Source of the DNA: Ignelater luminosus
Taxonomy: Eukaryota > Arthropoda > Insecta > Coleoptera > Elateridae
DNA: 64,000 bases
Direction of reading: 5' to 3'
NCBI GenBank assembly: GCA_011009095.1
Contig: VTPC01090933.1
Coordinates: forward strand, 20,361 to 84,360
Below are positions 1-14,000 of the stretch, in pieces. Under the pieces are notes generated by a model. It made no database searches, had not been told where the DNA came from, and worked only from the letters and a program-made list of their open reading frames with translations. Within the stretch, counting starts at the first letter, position 1. Every line of letters starts with the position of its first letter. Position numbers and translations under genes: made by a program.

Positions 1-1660
1 ATACAAAGCGATGGTGCAAATCCACTCTGTCCTTACGCAAACAACATCAATTTGCTAACAAAATCAAATAAAATAAAAATTCCAGAATTAAATAAAAGCA
101 CCGACAAAGACAGTTTTTTAAACTAAATCAATTTTTAATTTAAGCTATACTTACATACACAAACATTTAGCAGAGTCATTAAGAAATTGCAATAAAAAGA
201 CTTAGAATGTACTAAGCCTTGCAATTACTAAACTTGTGTGGAATTCCTTTAAGCACTAGTCAAAACTCCCAGAACTAATTTGGAGATATTCAAGTTTGTT
301 GCTAAATAGTGTAAAATAAACCCTTCCGTTTAATAAATAGAGAAATGCTCTTAACAGGAAGCTTGTGAGTTACTCAAATCTAAACACACCTACATGTTTT
401 AGCAACCGTAATGTGTATGATACGATCTTCTTGCACTGAAAGGCAAACAGATTCGAGCCTTTGAATTCCCATTCCGTGAGAACATAGGCAAGTTTGGGCG
501 TGTGTTGTTTTTAACACAATTTGTGTTTAGGTCTTATTAAGTTATAAGATAACTAGATTTCAAAAGGTACAAAGTAATTTATTTCCTACATCAATTGTTT
601 ATTTTCGTTTAGTTTACATAAAGGACAATAATTATAAAATCATTTAATATTAGTAAAACATGAATAAGAGTTAAATTTTAATTATTAAGTTGTAGAATTA
701 GAAATTTCCTTAAAGTAATGTTTCCATCCATTTAATTGAATTGGTTTATTCCACGTCAACGTAATTCCTGCTTAACACTTGTTAGAGCTTGGGTATTTAC
801 AAAACCAGATTTAATTTTCGTTTGTGATCTCCTCGCAACCGTTCAGAGTATCCTAACAGATACTACATAATTACAATCCCTACAATAGATTTCCATTCCC
901 TAATCCCTTTATGTATAGATAAATCAATATTACTTCGTTCAAGTTTCACTTTTTGAACGAGACGATGAGATACTTCAGTTTTTATCAATTTTAAAATAAG
1001 TGGAGAAATTTGAAATAAATTTCGAAGGTAGAATAATTTAATTCCAGAAATAAATCTAATTTGTTGTAGAAATTCGAAAATGGATGTTCCCTGTGGGCTT
1101 AGGTTTCATTGTATTAAGTTTCTAATACCGGCAGAAGTGTAGTCGGTTATCTCTCTTCAGTTATAAGTGGAATTAGTTTTATTCACATCTTATTGTACCT
1201 AAATACGTGTATTGTTTTGTAACAATGTTGCAGGCATTTATATTTAAATTATGTAAAATTGAAAATGATTTTTCTCATTCTCAGCAATTATTTGCGTAAA
1301 ATGTTAAAAAATAATTTCAGCTACTGACTGTTGCAAATCTTATTTAATACCATTCGGTTTGTGTATTACTTATGTTTAGTATTTCCTTTAGGTTGGTAAA
1401 CATTGCATTTTTTATATTATTTACCCAGGTTATCATTACGGGCCTTGAAAATAACGATTTAACATAAATGTGGCAATGCTGCTTTAATTGATATCGAACA
1501 AATGCTACTCGTCACCATTTGAAGCAAACCAAATTCAGTGAATGTTATTCTTTTTATTAATTAGTTAACATTATTGTAATTATTGTTTTAATCCCAGATC
1601 CGGAGAGTCTGTAAGACGTAGAATCGTTAAGCCAGACATATTTATACTGCTATGTTATTA
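1..1660. other. AT-rich non-coding DNA, no feature seen
   Basis: I see no convincing exon, RNA gene or transposon terminus here. Open frames are short and lack family motifs. The stretch lies upstream of the ITG-like coding exons and could be intergenic DNA or part of an intron following an unplaced 5' non-coding exon. Confidence 0.5.
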
Positions 1661-1664
1661 TTTG

Positions 1665-2746
1665 TTACGTTACTTCTTTTTTTTTCTTTTACGGATTTTA
1701 TCGGTTTTTCCGTTTTTTGTTTCCACTTCCTTCTATCCGCCCAGTCATCTTCTTTTAAGTTTCTTTTATTCATCGCCATTTTTATATAGGTTCCCAGCTT
1801 CCTCTTGGAGCCCATTCGTTTTATGTGCCCATACCATTAGAGTGCTTTGTTTTCCAGTCTTTTTGTAATTGAGCAAGTAATCTCCACTCTCCTCCAGATC
1901 TCTTCTTTTGTTTTCAATCTATCTCTTTTTGTTACTTCAACCGTTCTGCTTTTATTTCTAATTTCTTTTGTTTGAGGTCACATCTCTGCTCCATATAAGA
2001 CATTGTGGAACAGTCGTTTTTTGATCTACAAAAGTCCATATAATACCTTGGTTGCTCTTTATCCCATGCCTACTCTGGTTAGAATGTCTTTTTGGTATTT
2101 TGAGCTGGTCTTCCTACACACATGTATTAGGTTTTTTCTAGGTTTATTTTCAAACCTCTTCTTTTCAAATTCCTTTAATTTCCTGAGCATGTACCCCATA
2201 TCTTCTTCATCTTTCGCAAACAGAATTTAGTCAACCGTAAATAGTAGTGTGTTTAAGGTAGTCTGTTCATCTATTTTTATTCTCATTCCTCCGCACTTAC
2301 AATACCATATCTCCAGTGTTTGCTCAAGACAGATTATAAATAACAAGAGTGATAGGCTACATCCTTGTTTTAATCCTTTTGTGATGTTTATTTCTGTTGT
2401 TATTTTATTCTCCATTTTAATTTTTGCTTTGTTGTTTCTATACTAAATTTATCCACTTTCTTTTTATGTTCATGTTTCGCATAGCTTGCCACAGTTGACA
2501 TCTAGGTATACTACTTACACAGTCGAGATTGTCTAAACAAGATTTTCCGGCTCTGAAACTGCTTTGTTCATCCTTATACTGGGTGTTGCCTTCTTCTATT
2601 TTATCTTTTATAACACTGGAAAATAGTCGCACTATAGATGGAATAATGCTAATCCCTCGGTAATTAGTAAACAGTTTCTTATCCCTCCTTTTTATAAATG
2701 GGGGTGATATATTAAAGATTTTTTGATCATATTTGTGGGGAGACAA
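1665..2746 (-). pseudogene. Decayed non-LTR retrotransposon (LINE) ORF2, reverse transcriptase and C-terminus
   Basis: On the - strand, several frames together encode pieces of a LINE ORF2. From 2746 to 2438 there is a stretch with KRRDKKLFTNYRGISIIPS and then EQSSFRAGKSCLDN, which matches early reverse-transcriptase motifs. From 2415 to 2227 there is TKGLKQGCSLSLLLFIICLE followed by LNTLLFTVD, where the catalytic YADD/FADD-type motif has decayed to FTVD. Below 2227 the frame breaks repeatedly, but GLKINLEK-like and NLKEDDWADRRKW-like C-terminal pieces are visible near 1740-2150. A T-rich run at 1672-1690 (A-rich on the sense strand) fits a 3' tail. The 5' part with the endonuclease is absent, as is usual for LINE copies. 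It is dead: many stops and frameshifts. The clade is not assigned. Confidence 0.8.
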
Positions 2747-2749
2747 TAG

Positions 2750-5700
2750 AATTTTGTATTTATATTAAATACATACAAATCCCATTAAAAGTTAGGACAA
2801 TTCTATATTTCCTACTTTGAAAATATTAATATTTGATATATAACCTTTCTTTTTGTCCCCTTTAACGATGTAGCTTAAATTACGAGCGGGAAACGTCTAA
2901 AGGAAAACTGACTAGACGGGTTTGCAAGATAGCGCCTGTCGTTCCAAAACATATCTTATCTCAGTTGGAGTTTTGATCCCAGAGTAATGCATTCCTAAAG
3001 CGAACGTTTCCGAAAGATGAAGAAGTTAACCGTATCGATTCAAGTTTTCTGCATGGTACAGATGGATGGCTCTAGAGCGTAGATCTTAGATATCTCGTGA
3101 TTTGAGACCACACCAAACAGTTTTTTGGCCAAATTCAGGACGCCTTCAAGGTTTTTCTATCGGTTGATGGTGCATCAAAATTTGCCTCTAACGGTGGAAA
3201 TCAGATCTTCGTACTTCTTATGGTTTCCAAGCTTTTGCACCCTTTGGCGGTGGAATCGTAGGGATTGGAATATCGGTTCTTACAGTATTGAAAGCCCACA
3301 ATAAAGGGCATCTCTGTCTCCGCGATGGACTTAAACCAGGCTAAGGCAAAACAATCGGAAAAGACCTTCCAAAGACAACGTTCCGGATGGCTAGCTCCAC
3401 GCATAAAAGATTTGATGCTACTAGTTGCCACGTTTGCTCCGTACGCAACTAACCGTCAGAAACTTCCTTACTCCGCCTGCCTACCGACCTCGGTCAAAAT
3501 CCGCTTATACGTTTTCGAGTTATAGTCTTTATCTGTTAAAATTCCAAACTTTGACGCTCTTGCTCCCTTCCTGCTTGGTGTTAAATGAAAAGCTCTGGCC
3601 AAAAATTTTAGAGTTAGGCAAAACTTCGAACGCACGGTATTGATTTAAAAGTCAGCAATAAATCTGTTAAAGTATTTTAGAATAATAACAAGGATTGTGC
3701 ACTAAATGCGTGAAAAGAAAAATTCAGTTAAACCATAACAATAATATCGTTTTGCAAAAACGCTCAAACCCGTCGGTTTACATATTTGAAAAAAGTCTTT
3801 TGACTTTAACATCAACACAGTTCAGTTCCGATTTTATCGGAAGTAACGCCAACTCTATTATCTTAAATCCAACACCCTGTATGAACTTGGATAGAGACCT
3901 AACAGGATAAGATGCAAAAAGTCAAGGTGTAGTGCTAGCATCACAAATCATACCAGTTAGGCAAGAGGCAGCTAGGGCATTTTCATGGCAGTAAGATTGC
4001 TGTACACCATGTAGTCGAGAAGATTGAACAGCTTGTTCATTGAACACAACGGCCAATACTGTCTTTAACAGTAACAACGATCAAGCCTCGATTTGAACAA
4101 AATTTCCCAATTCCATTATTACCATCTTAATAGCAGCGTTGACTTGGCTTATTCTTTTCCATAAGTGCCAATACGACTTCGAAAGGCATGTGCAGAAACA
4201 TATTTTCTATCAACGTCAAATATTATGGGTGAGCGTTAGCACCGTTAGAAGCTTCCTAGGATTCAGCAAAGTTAACAGTAGTCAGAAGGAAGAAAAGTGC
4301 CCCGAAAGATTAAGTCAAAATTGGACACCGATTCGTGCCTGAATATCTAGTTTTGCTTGAAATATTCTCCAAGCTTTTGGCATACTGCCGGAATGGGGAA
4401 AGACTACACAAGATAATTACGTAGATGTTGCTGAAATTCACATAATGGACATCTTTTAAATGGAATTTGAGGCCCACTTGGATCTGCATCAAATACTTGA
4501 GTCAGCAAGTTTCCAAAATTAATTTTGTGCAAATCAGTCTTCCTTATAAGATGCTGCACCAAGAACAGATGTTTTTTGGTAAACCAAGGCAAGATATTTC
4601 TGAACACGTAAGGAAGCGTTCTAGCCCTGTTATGATATGACGTTATGATGTTATTCAAAGAACGCAAAATACCAGTGTTACTGAAAGTTTCTTCTCAAAC
4701 TCCAAATCATTGTTTTTCTAACTAAATAGTTTAGGTTATTTGCTTCACTTTTAACTGTGTCACTCTCAATGTTAGCATTTTCAGTTTGCCTTGCATAGCA
4801 TCAAATTGTTCCTTCGATGCATTCATAGAAGTATCGATATATTCTAATTTTTACATTTACGCAGAATAAAATGTTTTAACTAAGCTTTAAAATGGCTTTT
4901 GTGTTCACAATTTAAAGTTTAACTCAAAAATAATGTCGAGATGATTTGTTTGGTTTTGAGAGTATGCTGGCTCAATCTTTAAACGTTACTTTAACAAAAT
5001 CTCCAATTTCGTTTGAAGATATCCATTATTTACAAATTCTTTATTATGTAATGAAAAAACGACCAAGAGATCAGATACATTATTTAGGACATTGGTTATT
5101 CTAGTATTGTCACAATCAAAGGGTTGATGTGACCAAAAGGCGAGAATAGAGTAGTTTATGAATGAAGGAGATCGATTCAAAGAAAGATGAATGTACTAAC
5201 ACCAAATCATAATCCATAATATAATTAGGTTTGTTTTATGGCATTCTTACTAACGGAATTCTGGGAAAGACCCTGTATTATATGATTATCTTGAGAAACA
5301 CATACCCATTTATCATTTAAGCTGTGGAAAAGCTCTTCAATAAATCAAAAGCAAAAACTACTTACCACAATTCAGCTATATTTTTCCTTTTTTTATTTTT
5401 TATTTATTAGTATCTAGACACCCTGCCTGACCTTTTTCTCTTCACGTTTACCTTTCGTTTAGTGTACTTATTTGTTCAACAGCAATGCGTTTTTGCTTTC
5501 AATTTACATTATGTATGGTTGCTATTCGAGTAAGGTAAACAATAACAAGGTTGATTTACTATGTTTACCTTTTACGCACTTACTCAATTTGAACCTTCCT
5601 TTTACTATTAAAACGCGCCTCTTTATGAAAGGAAACCTTACAATTACAGTCCCGCCTATTCAACAAAACATACTAAGAACGATGAATTATAAATGTTTTT

Positions 5701-8480
5701 AGAACAAATTTAGAATTAGTTTCAACAAAACAAGCGAAGTAAGTATTCTCTTTTGTAGTTGTCGAATACATTTTGTTCTCAATAGCAGAGTAAATTAACT
5801 AATTTCTTTTATTATTCGTTCTTCGTAGAGCTCACACTTTGCTAATGAAAGGGACAGTTACATTGTTATTCCAGAGAAAGCACGAAACAATGCCTTTTAT
5901 TTAATAACTTAAAGGTTCACGAACTTCTGTCGCTAGTAATGTAACGAAAGGGTTTGCTGAAGGCAAAGTTTGTGGCGTAGAAAATTCATTTAATACACTT
6001 ACAGTAAATTAGTATGTTTGTAATGATGTGTCGAAATCAAAATATGTATACCTTTTGACTCACTAATCCTCATGCCCTTTAAATTAAAAAAAACATGTCA
6101 AACGGTTTAATAAACGAATTGAAAGTCAAAAATTGATAAACAAGCAAATATTCTTTTAACCTGCGGTTTATTTTTACACAGAACGGAAAAACAGAGTTCC
6201 TGAAAAACATAAGCAATTTGATAAAATGGAGGATAATTAACTGAACTGTTGTTTGCATCTAATATTAAAAAGATATAGAGCTTAATTTGGAAATGAGACG
6301 ACTGACCTGAGAGTATTTACAGATTCTTTTCTTATTTCCCTCAAGACTTTCGAATAAAAAGAAGTAAGGTAAAAAGCTTTTTAATTTTATAATTATTGTA
6401 ATATAATCTTTTTAGTGACGTATATAATTATATTAAGCATTCTTTCTTAGAATTAAGACATTTGAAAAACGATCTACAAATTACGGATCGCATAAACAAA
6501 GGAATAAGCTAAGTATAGTCTGAGGCTACGTAACACGAATCCTTTTCTTTGACGACATGAGGCATCAGGGAATTGTTGTTTTGCAGAGTTTTCCTTATTT
6601 GTTCTGTAACTGTACTTGTTAACAATAATACTTGTTTTATCTTTCCTCTCACCAAATCTTGTACTTGTTATATTATTATTATGCTACTTTTTTTATTTGT
6701 TGCGTGTTTCTAGGTATTACAATTTGTTTTTATTTTCGTTCAAAGAAATTTTATGGTTACAGTTAATAGGCAATTAAACATAGAGTTTAATTCAGAACAA
6801 TTATTGTGTGTCTGATGCTATAGATGTTATAACTGCAATAGATTAGATCGCATGGTGAGATGGTAGAAATACATGGATCCTCTAGCGGTAAATTTACAGA
6901 TGTCTTATAATTATTATCTTTAAAAGACTATTACAGTTTTAGTTTACATGCATCCGGAACAACGCTCTTTTGTTGATGACTATCCTATCAATCAGAATCC
7001 AACACTTTTTAAGACGTTAGTACTCTTCTAAGATTCCATGAACCAAATATATCAAAGGAATTTACTTACTTTGTAGCAACTGTCCTACAAAGACTATTAA
7101 GATATCTGTCTCGAGATTCGCAAACTGAATGTAGGTAAAAAGTATTCTGTCCACCAAACTCGCACAAAGATTGTTTAGAAATAGGTAGAATAGGCCCTGT
7201 ACAGCAAAGCATAATCGGGAAAGGAAAATACAAAACTCGGATGGACTGCCAATAAGAAATAAATGGAACGATTCCGTATGAAATCTGAATGATCTGGTAA
7301 CTCAAACAAAATCTACACAACCTGGAGACATGTAAAAATTCAAAAACCGAAAAATAAGATTTTCCAAACAGAATTTACATAGCCCAAAACAAATAATAGA
7401 AAAAACACAAACGTGGCTAAAAGCGATTGCTGACAAGCGAAAGCTTTTAAGATATTAGGCTTGCTTTGGTATTTCCTCTACAGTCTTACATTCATTGCAA
7501 TTCAGGTGCTTAGCTACTACTAGCAGATGTTCATTTAATTGTTTGTGCTCCAGTAGCAAATCTCTTCTCATTTAATGAAAGAGATGATCATTATTTTCCC
7601 TTTGTGCTAGAAGTTTAGATTGTTTTGTTCCCCTCTGCAAAGATCATTAATCATGAAACTGCCTATTTACTATTCAAGGAATCAGAGAATCCCAACTTGG
7701 CCAGTTTTTTATTGCTTTCTTCACTATGTATTGGTATTCATAACAAATAACAAGATTGCACGTTGATACCGTGTACCTACTAACGAAATATATGTCGGTG
7801 AGGAAACCTCGATGTGTATTCAAGATCTGTTACCTTAAGTCAAAGTCACTGCGTTGATGGCAAATTTCTAACAGTCTGATGTTGCGATGGTAGTGATATT
7901 AAGGTATGTACTTGTTTTCCAACAAAACTAAAATAATCGCCAAAAACAGTCGAATCAAGAAATTCTCTTTCCTGTCGCTGGATAGTAACCTACAGCAATG
8001 CCAATGGTACTATCTAAATTGGTCAAAAATAGGCGATCATAGTTTGTTTAATCACTTTTCCACGTTACAATTTATCGACAAAAGCCTTGTTAACACGTTC
8101 TAACCACTAAAGAGGCTGTTAATCTAACAATACTAATATTGATTTACCTAAACAAACAAGTATTAAGATGTTTCTTCTTCTAACTTTCACAAATCCACTC
8201 ATATGTAATTCTGTCTCAGGTAACCTTGTTGGCCATCTCGATTGATCGACAAGTTCGGACACAAAACACACTTCTCCTTTGAGAACTAATTTTTAACATG
8301 TCTATTGAGTGTTTAGGATTAGATATTAATTATTTATTGATTGAGTTTGCGCAAAATAGCATAACGAATTTTATAATAGTCTTTTACATTAATTCTACAT
8401 CACTAACTTGTGTAAAATTGTCTGGACAAGATTTTAAACTTTTCTAAAACCAAATAAACTAAGATGAAATTAATCCTGTT
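2750..8480. other. Long non-coding stretch, no gene supported
   Basis: Mostly AT-rich single-copy-looking DNA. The part 2880-3550 is less AT-rich and may be an old decayed transposon, but I recognise no motif. An isolated terminus-like sequence AACACCCTGTA lies at 3871. An open - frame at 4404-4667 contains a CPLCEFQQH stretch that could be decayed coding sequence, but no family is recognisable. Any 5' non-coding exon of the ITG-like gene could lie here or further upstream. Confidence 0.4.
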
Positions 8481-9160
8481 GTTGTTTGCAATATGTGATC
8501 CCCTCTATTATGGTGGGAAGTTGTTTAGACATCTTCTAAGCCTCTTCGGCACAATGATAAATGATGGACATGCACGCCAACAGTATCATGGTGGTTTTGT
8601 TGATTGTAGTAGTAGATTGAGTAGATTGATATAGTACGCCGGCGTTTAATTTGTCTTCGTGCAAAACACAGCGGGTTGGTAGGTAGTTCGTACGTGTAAG
8701 ATTTTTGTCAGCGGTTGTAAAGTGCTGGCTAAGATGTTTGTCATTATCAGGCGGAGAATTGGCGCGTGTCGCAGATGCGCTGAACGAAGACAAAGCAGTT
8801 GCGCTGGTGGTACTCATAGTGAAGGTTGAGCTGGATAATACACATACCCGTTGTTGATGTTAGTCGCGTTTTCTGGATGACGCCTACAAATGCTTTTTCA
8901 AGACTTTCACCTATGGAGGTGGCAGTGATGTAAAGGGACTTGGGGTCGTGATGTTACTAACTCCGCATTCTGGGAACTCTTTGAAAAGCTGGAACTCAGG
9001 AAATCAGGAAAGGACAACATCAATAGTTCCGTCCCATTTCAGCGCAAAGACGTACGTCGAGCAGCGTATTGATAGTAGAACTTGTTGAACCCATGTACCT
9101 ACGTTCCCGAAAGGTGGGTTAATCCGGGTTACATCAGCTCGGCATCCACAAACCGGGATG
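8480..9160. other. Locally GC-richer block of unknown origin
   Basis: Base composition departs clearly from the flanking AT-rich DNA, with CpG-containing words such as GCGCGTGTCGC. The longest open frame is on the - strand (8817-8536, 93 codons, Ser/Thr-rich, starting MSTTSATALSSF). It has no signal peptide, no recognised domain and no visible splice context. It may be a decayed mobile element or an exon of an unrecognised gene. I do not call a gene. Confidence 0.35.
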
Positions 9161-10932
9161 ACAGACTTTTTTTAAGTTTCCAAGGTTTAGCTCAAAACTG
9201 AAATTAAGATTAGTGTAAGTTTTGGCCTGTGTCTAAACTAAAGGTTTGTTTTGTTCTCATCTTTAAAGAATACATTTAAGAGAATATTATATGCTACCTA
9301 AAAGAAGCGACGAATGTAACAAATCTTTATGTAGCAGCCATGTACTCGTACAGCGTTTGGTACAACGACAAGGTTTTGAGCTGAACATCTTTAAGAAATT
9401 AAATACATAACTTGGTTTTCCATACATTTTTGTATTTATCTGATTTTATCGTTTCTTTGAGTGCTTTAACATTTTGTTTAATTGCTGGATATCACTGTCT
9501 CATAACAGCTGAATCTCTCCGTCCATTATTTCTTCCACGTAAATTTCCTCCTGTGTAAGTAATAATCCATGAAAGGAAATTCAATAAAAATGTAAATTCT
9601 AGTAATTTTCGTAGTTACTAGTGCTAGGTTTTTAGCAAATCATTACCCTCTAATTGTTGTTAACCACGAATTTGAGTTGAACTACTTGTGGAATTAAAAA
9701 CTTTGTTTTCATTGGTATGGAATTACTACGATGATAAGAGAGAAAAAAAAGAGGAAAAATTCAGAAATACAACTAATATGGCTATTACAATGTCAGAACT
9801 TTAAGCTTAATGAAAAGCTTACCCAGTAAAGTTGGTTCATTCATTTTGAAGTCACGCAAATAACGTTCTATCACGTCTTTTTGAACTTAGTAGTTTAACG
9901 TTGTTAGGTGAATTTCTTGCGTCACTAATAATGCAACAATATATTCAAATTACGATTGTTTAAACTAGTTAAAACTGTATGTATTTTAATAAAACTAATC
10001 TAAACTTTTTGTGTGCAATAATTTATATTAATAACTCTAGAGATTAGATCTGCAACTGATTGTAACAAAAAGCTCTCGAGAGTATTGCGCGAGAAGTTTC
10101 TCGTTTCTCTACTAGTCACCTAACTAGTTTCTTTCTTGAATGTTTTAAACTTAAAATATTTTATTTAAACCATTTAAGGTTTATCTCGTAAACTACAAAA
10201 ACTGGTTCGTGCATGTTTCTCCTATTTTTGTTTATGATTAGATGCGACCAGTTACGTAGGCAATTAGACCATCTACATTTTTCGTAACGCAGTTACACAA
10301 AAAAAAATAAAAAAAAGAAACGCTTACGAAGACAAAACAGAAAAACCACAAAAAAACATTAATTATTAGAGATGTGTTATTGTTTCTAAGGAGTTTGAAA
10401 GGATTTTTTCTTTCATCACAGATTGCAAAGTATTATCCTCGTTTGCTGAAAAGAATCTTTTCTTCTTCCACAGCTAATAACGATTTCTAGACGTATTTTT
10501 TTGTCTTAAGAAATATAAATCGGTAGAATTTCTACAGAAAGTTTATAAAAATGGCGGCTATAAAAGATACCTTATTACAAATAATAACACGGATCAACGG
10601 CTTAATCCATGTCACAGTTTATATCCATTTTACGTCTTTTATATTCGAGAATATCACACCGCGTTCTTTGTTACTAACGTTACTAAAGTCCATCCATCAT
10701 CTACACACAAACACACCGCAGCTCATAAAATTGAAATTCTGATTTAATTAACCTATACCCTTCTTAGTGTTTTCAACTAGAATATAAGAGGAATTTTAAA
10801 AATGATAGCAGAAAGATTAAGACGAGATAATAAGAAAACTTTATAAATTTCTTTTTAAACTTTTCATTTTAAAATAATTAGGTTTATTAATTTGAACAAC
10901 TTAATTAATTTTTTCTCTTTTCTTCCTTCTAG
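9160..10932. other. Non-coding DNA ending in a splice acceptor
   Basis: AT-rich with no gene. It ends in a strong pyrimidine tract (TTTCTCTTTTCTTCCTTCT) followed by AG at 10931-10932. This is a good 3' splice site eight bases before the ITG-like start codon, so this DNA is probably the end of an intron separating a 5' UTR exon from the first coding exon. The donor and the upstream exon were not located. A TATAAAAATGG word at about 10544 is not supported as a promoter. Confidence 0.5.
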
Positions 10933-11075
10933 GCAAAATAATGAAAGGCTTAATAGTATTAATAGCAGTCTGCGTATTGGGAAAACAGGCTGATGCATGG
11001 GGTGGCTTATTCAACAGATTTTCTCCAGAAATGTTGGCTAATATGGGTTACGGAGGTCACAGCGGATTTATACAG
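10933..11075 (+). other. ITG-like: ITG-like exon with start codon (5' UTR tail plus 45 codons)
   Basis: The acceptor AG is at 10931-10932 after a long pyrimidine tract, the ATG is at 10941, and the donor is TACAG|GTAAG at 11075/11076. The exon encodes the signal peptide ([14 protein letters not shown]...) and the first part of the mature precursor, ending SGFIQ in phase 0. The reading frame stays open past the donor to 11222, but the perfect donor and the matching next exon show that this extension is intronic. Confidence 0.88.
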
Positions 11076-14000
11076 GTAAGCTCTTTGGAAATTATCGATT
11101 TTATACATACAAATCTTGAATTTTTTATACCTTTGGAAATGAAATTAAAGAGACTTCTGGTTCAATGCACAAAGCAAGCAAAACACATAAACAACTTTAG
11201 AAATATTTTTATGAACTTTTAGGTTTTAAGATACGAATTAAAAATCTTGACGTCAAACGAAGTACGTAGTGATGATTGATAAAACTTTCACTCAGCTAGT
11301 CTGTTGTCACAAAAATATTTACCTAATCACTAAATCAATCGACGGCTTTAGGGCATGAGTAAGGGAAGGAGCAAAGATTCGATAAATTTTTTTATTCCGG
11401 ACATAGACAGTTCCAATGATGAAAATGTCGAGCTCAGAAGTTTTTAAAATTTTTCACTTGTTCAGACTTACAGACTGTAACTAAAAACTACTTTGTGATA
11501 ATTAAAAAGAAATACGTAGAATATCAAAGAACCTCAGGTTTCAAAGCCTGAAGTTTAATTCCAAAAAAGGTAAATAATCAAAAGACACAACATCGAATTG
11601 CGACAGTTGTAGTGCAAGACTTGGAATTGAGTACTGAAAAAGAAATCTCATTAATACAGAATATCAATGAGTAATGGAGTAGCAAAACCATTATGAAGAA
11701 GTTTTTAGTGGGATTTGTATTTCTGCACTAAACGGTAACTTAGAGGATAAGAATAATAATAGTATTTCCTTCCTTTTCCGGTTAATTAGAATTAAACATT
11801 AAAAGATAATTAATACGAAGATCAAATGTAGAATCCATACTATTAATGTAAATAGGAAAAAATAAAATTCTCTACAGGATGTTTTAATTACTTATTTGCA
11901 ATAGACAAAATCTAAATTAACATGTCAGAACGAACACCACCACAAACTACAGAAGTACGCTGAAATTACTAGTAGAAAACAATTCAATTACCAGGAATTG
12001 TTAATGAAGTAACAGTAATTGGAAGATTCGCTTTGTATTGACCATGGTTGCTGATAGATGGAATGCACATACGTAGTTTCCTAGAAAAGTGTACTAAACC
12101 AAGATCAGTAACAGTGAGACTCTCGAGGCTACAGGAATGTCAGTTCTGATCACTAGTTAAACCCTCAACGCAAGTCCTCCCACGGTAAATAGAGTTAACT
12201 CCAGAAATAAATACAAAAGATAAGGTAAGCTGTTTTGGAACTCTGAGGAAAAGCTAGTCCTGCAAAACGAAGTTACATATAATCAAATAGAAGCTTTCAT
12301 AAACTAGAAAAGTAGCTCAACTTCACTTACACCAAAAAAAGTACACAAAACGATTCTTCCGTTGCAAAAAAACTAACTTTTCACGGTGAAGCGGCAACCA
12401 CACGACACAACGCAACACATTGGAAACCAAAAGACAGAAAAGCATTGAATAAATACAAAATTAAAGTAAAAGATAGAAATGAAAGAAACGAACACATTCC
12501 TTCAAAGACAGAAGACTTGCAATTCCAAATAGAAAATGAAAGAATACAAGAGCAAACCACAACAGTGAGCCTCGTGCCAGCCAAACAACCTAAACCATCC
12601 ACTCTAAAATAAAAAAGTTAAGCCTGTTACCAAAGTACACGAGTAGGCCAAAGAAAGTACACTCTCTGATCAAAAACCAAATATTATTGAATTTCAATGT
12701 TCCTCCAAAGAAACTGATTGGACTTCGGACACTATCTACCACGTTTTGCTAGCACAAATTAAAGTCGCTTTAAACGAAGAATTTTAATTTGACAGTATTA
12801 GTGATAAAGCTTTCTAGAAATGTAAAATAAATATATCTATCTAAAAACGGCCGGGCTTAATTACTCAAAATTGTAACCAAACGTTTCTCTTTTAAAGTCA
12901 GATAATAAAACTAATTAACAGTAACCGTTTTCGCATGCAATACCAAATCAGTTTGAAGACGCAACCGTTAGTAAGATTTATCTTGACGTCACTCTCAGCA
13001 GAATTAATAATATTACAAAGGTCAAGTAAGGGCTTACAAGCAAGCTAACTTTTGTATGTACAAGGTACATGATATTACTACATAAACAGCAAGGTTCCGG
13101 CAAGCTTCCAGCTAGTACCCAAATGCACCCTTCATTTGTCTTTGTGCTACTGGTTGCTTGTTTTACTTTCTCACTGTATTCTCTTAAATAAAACTTGGAT
13201 TTATTGATTTTTAACCGGTTCATGGCCCTATCACAAGTGCTTTTATTTTGAAAAAAGGAATCTTTAGAGAAATTAGCTTATTAATTTATAATACAGTGCT
13301 AATACACAACTGGATCTAATTTTTTCTAGTTACATATACGTTAATGTAGGTAAAATTTACTGCCAATTTATAATAGAAGCACTTTGCTTCAATAGTGTGT
13401 GATTAAAAAATTATCTGTACAGACGGAAGGCTACATATCTGATGAAGTATTGTGGTAAGTCTACAGGGGATAGCAAAAAATTAAGTTATAAGCAAAACAT
13501 AGGGTAACCATGCATGTTATCGCTATTAGAAAATAAAGATTTACCTTGTTTCTGCAAACAATTATTTGTTATTTTCTCGAGAACTATCGTTTAAAACGAA
13601 ATAATGGAAGAGCCAAAAAATCTTCATCTTGAACGATTCTTGTTTTAAAATGACAGCTACTTTAAAAGCTACAAGTAGGGACAAAAAGATTCCGTTAAAG
13701 AAGGGGTGGGAGTGCTCAGCATTAAGCATTTCATTAAGCAAACTGAGTAAAATTTCATTGTACTATAAGAGTAAGCAAACGTATAAAATTTAAACCAAGT
13801 GGCTAAATTCGGTCAAAATCTATTAGAAAAAATGTGGTAATCTCACATCATCTATGAGTCATTATAACTCTTGAACAAATTGACATAGGGAGAAAATTCT
13901 AGTCGTCATATATTTAATCATCATGCTACCACATAGTGATGGTTAAAATTCTGGATACACCCTGTATAGAAATTTATAATTTCCTTTAGAATCCTTGATA

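Noticed and set aside
8536..8817. 93-codon Ser/Thr-rich - strand frame
   Set aside because: Low complexity, no motif and no splicing context; kept only as a compositional note.
10551..10742. 63-codon open frame starting MAAIKDTLL after a TATA-like word
   Set aside because: No family match. It lies in DNA that ends with a strong splice acceptor and is more likely intronic or UTR sequence.
11076..11222. In-frame extension of the first ITG-like coding exon to a stop at 11222
   Set aside because: A consensus GTAAG donor sits at 11076 and the next exon continues the family sequence in phase, so the extension is intron.
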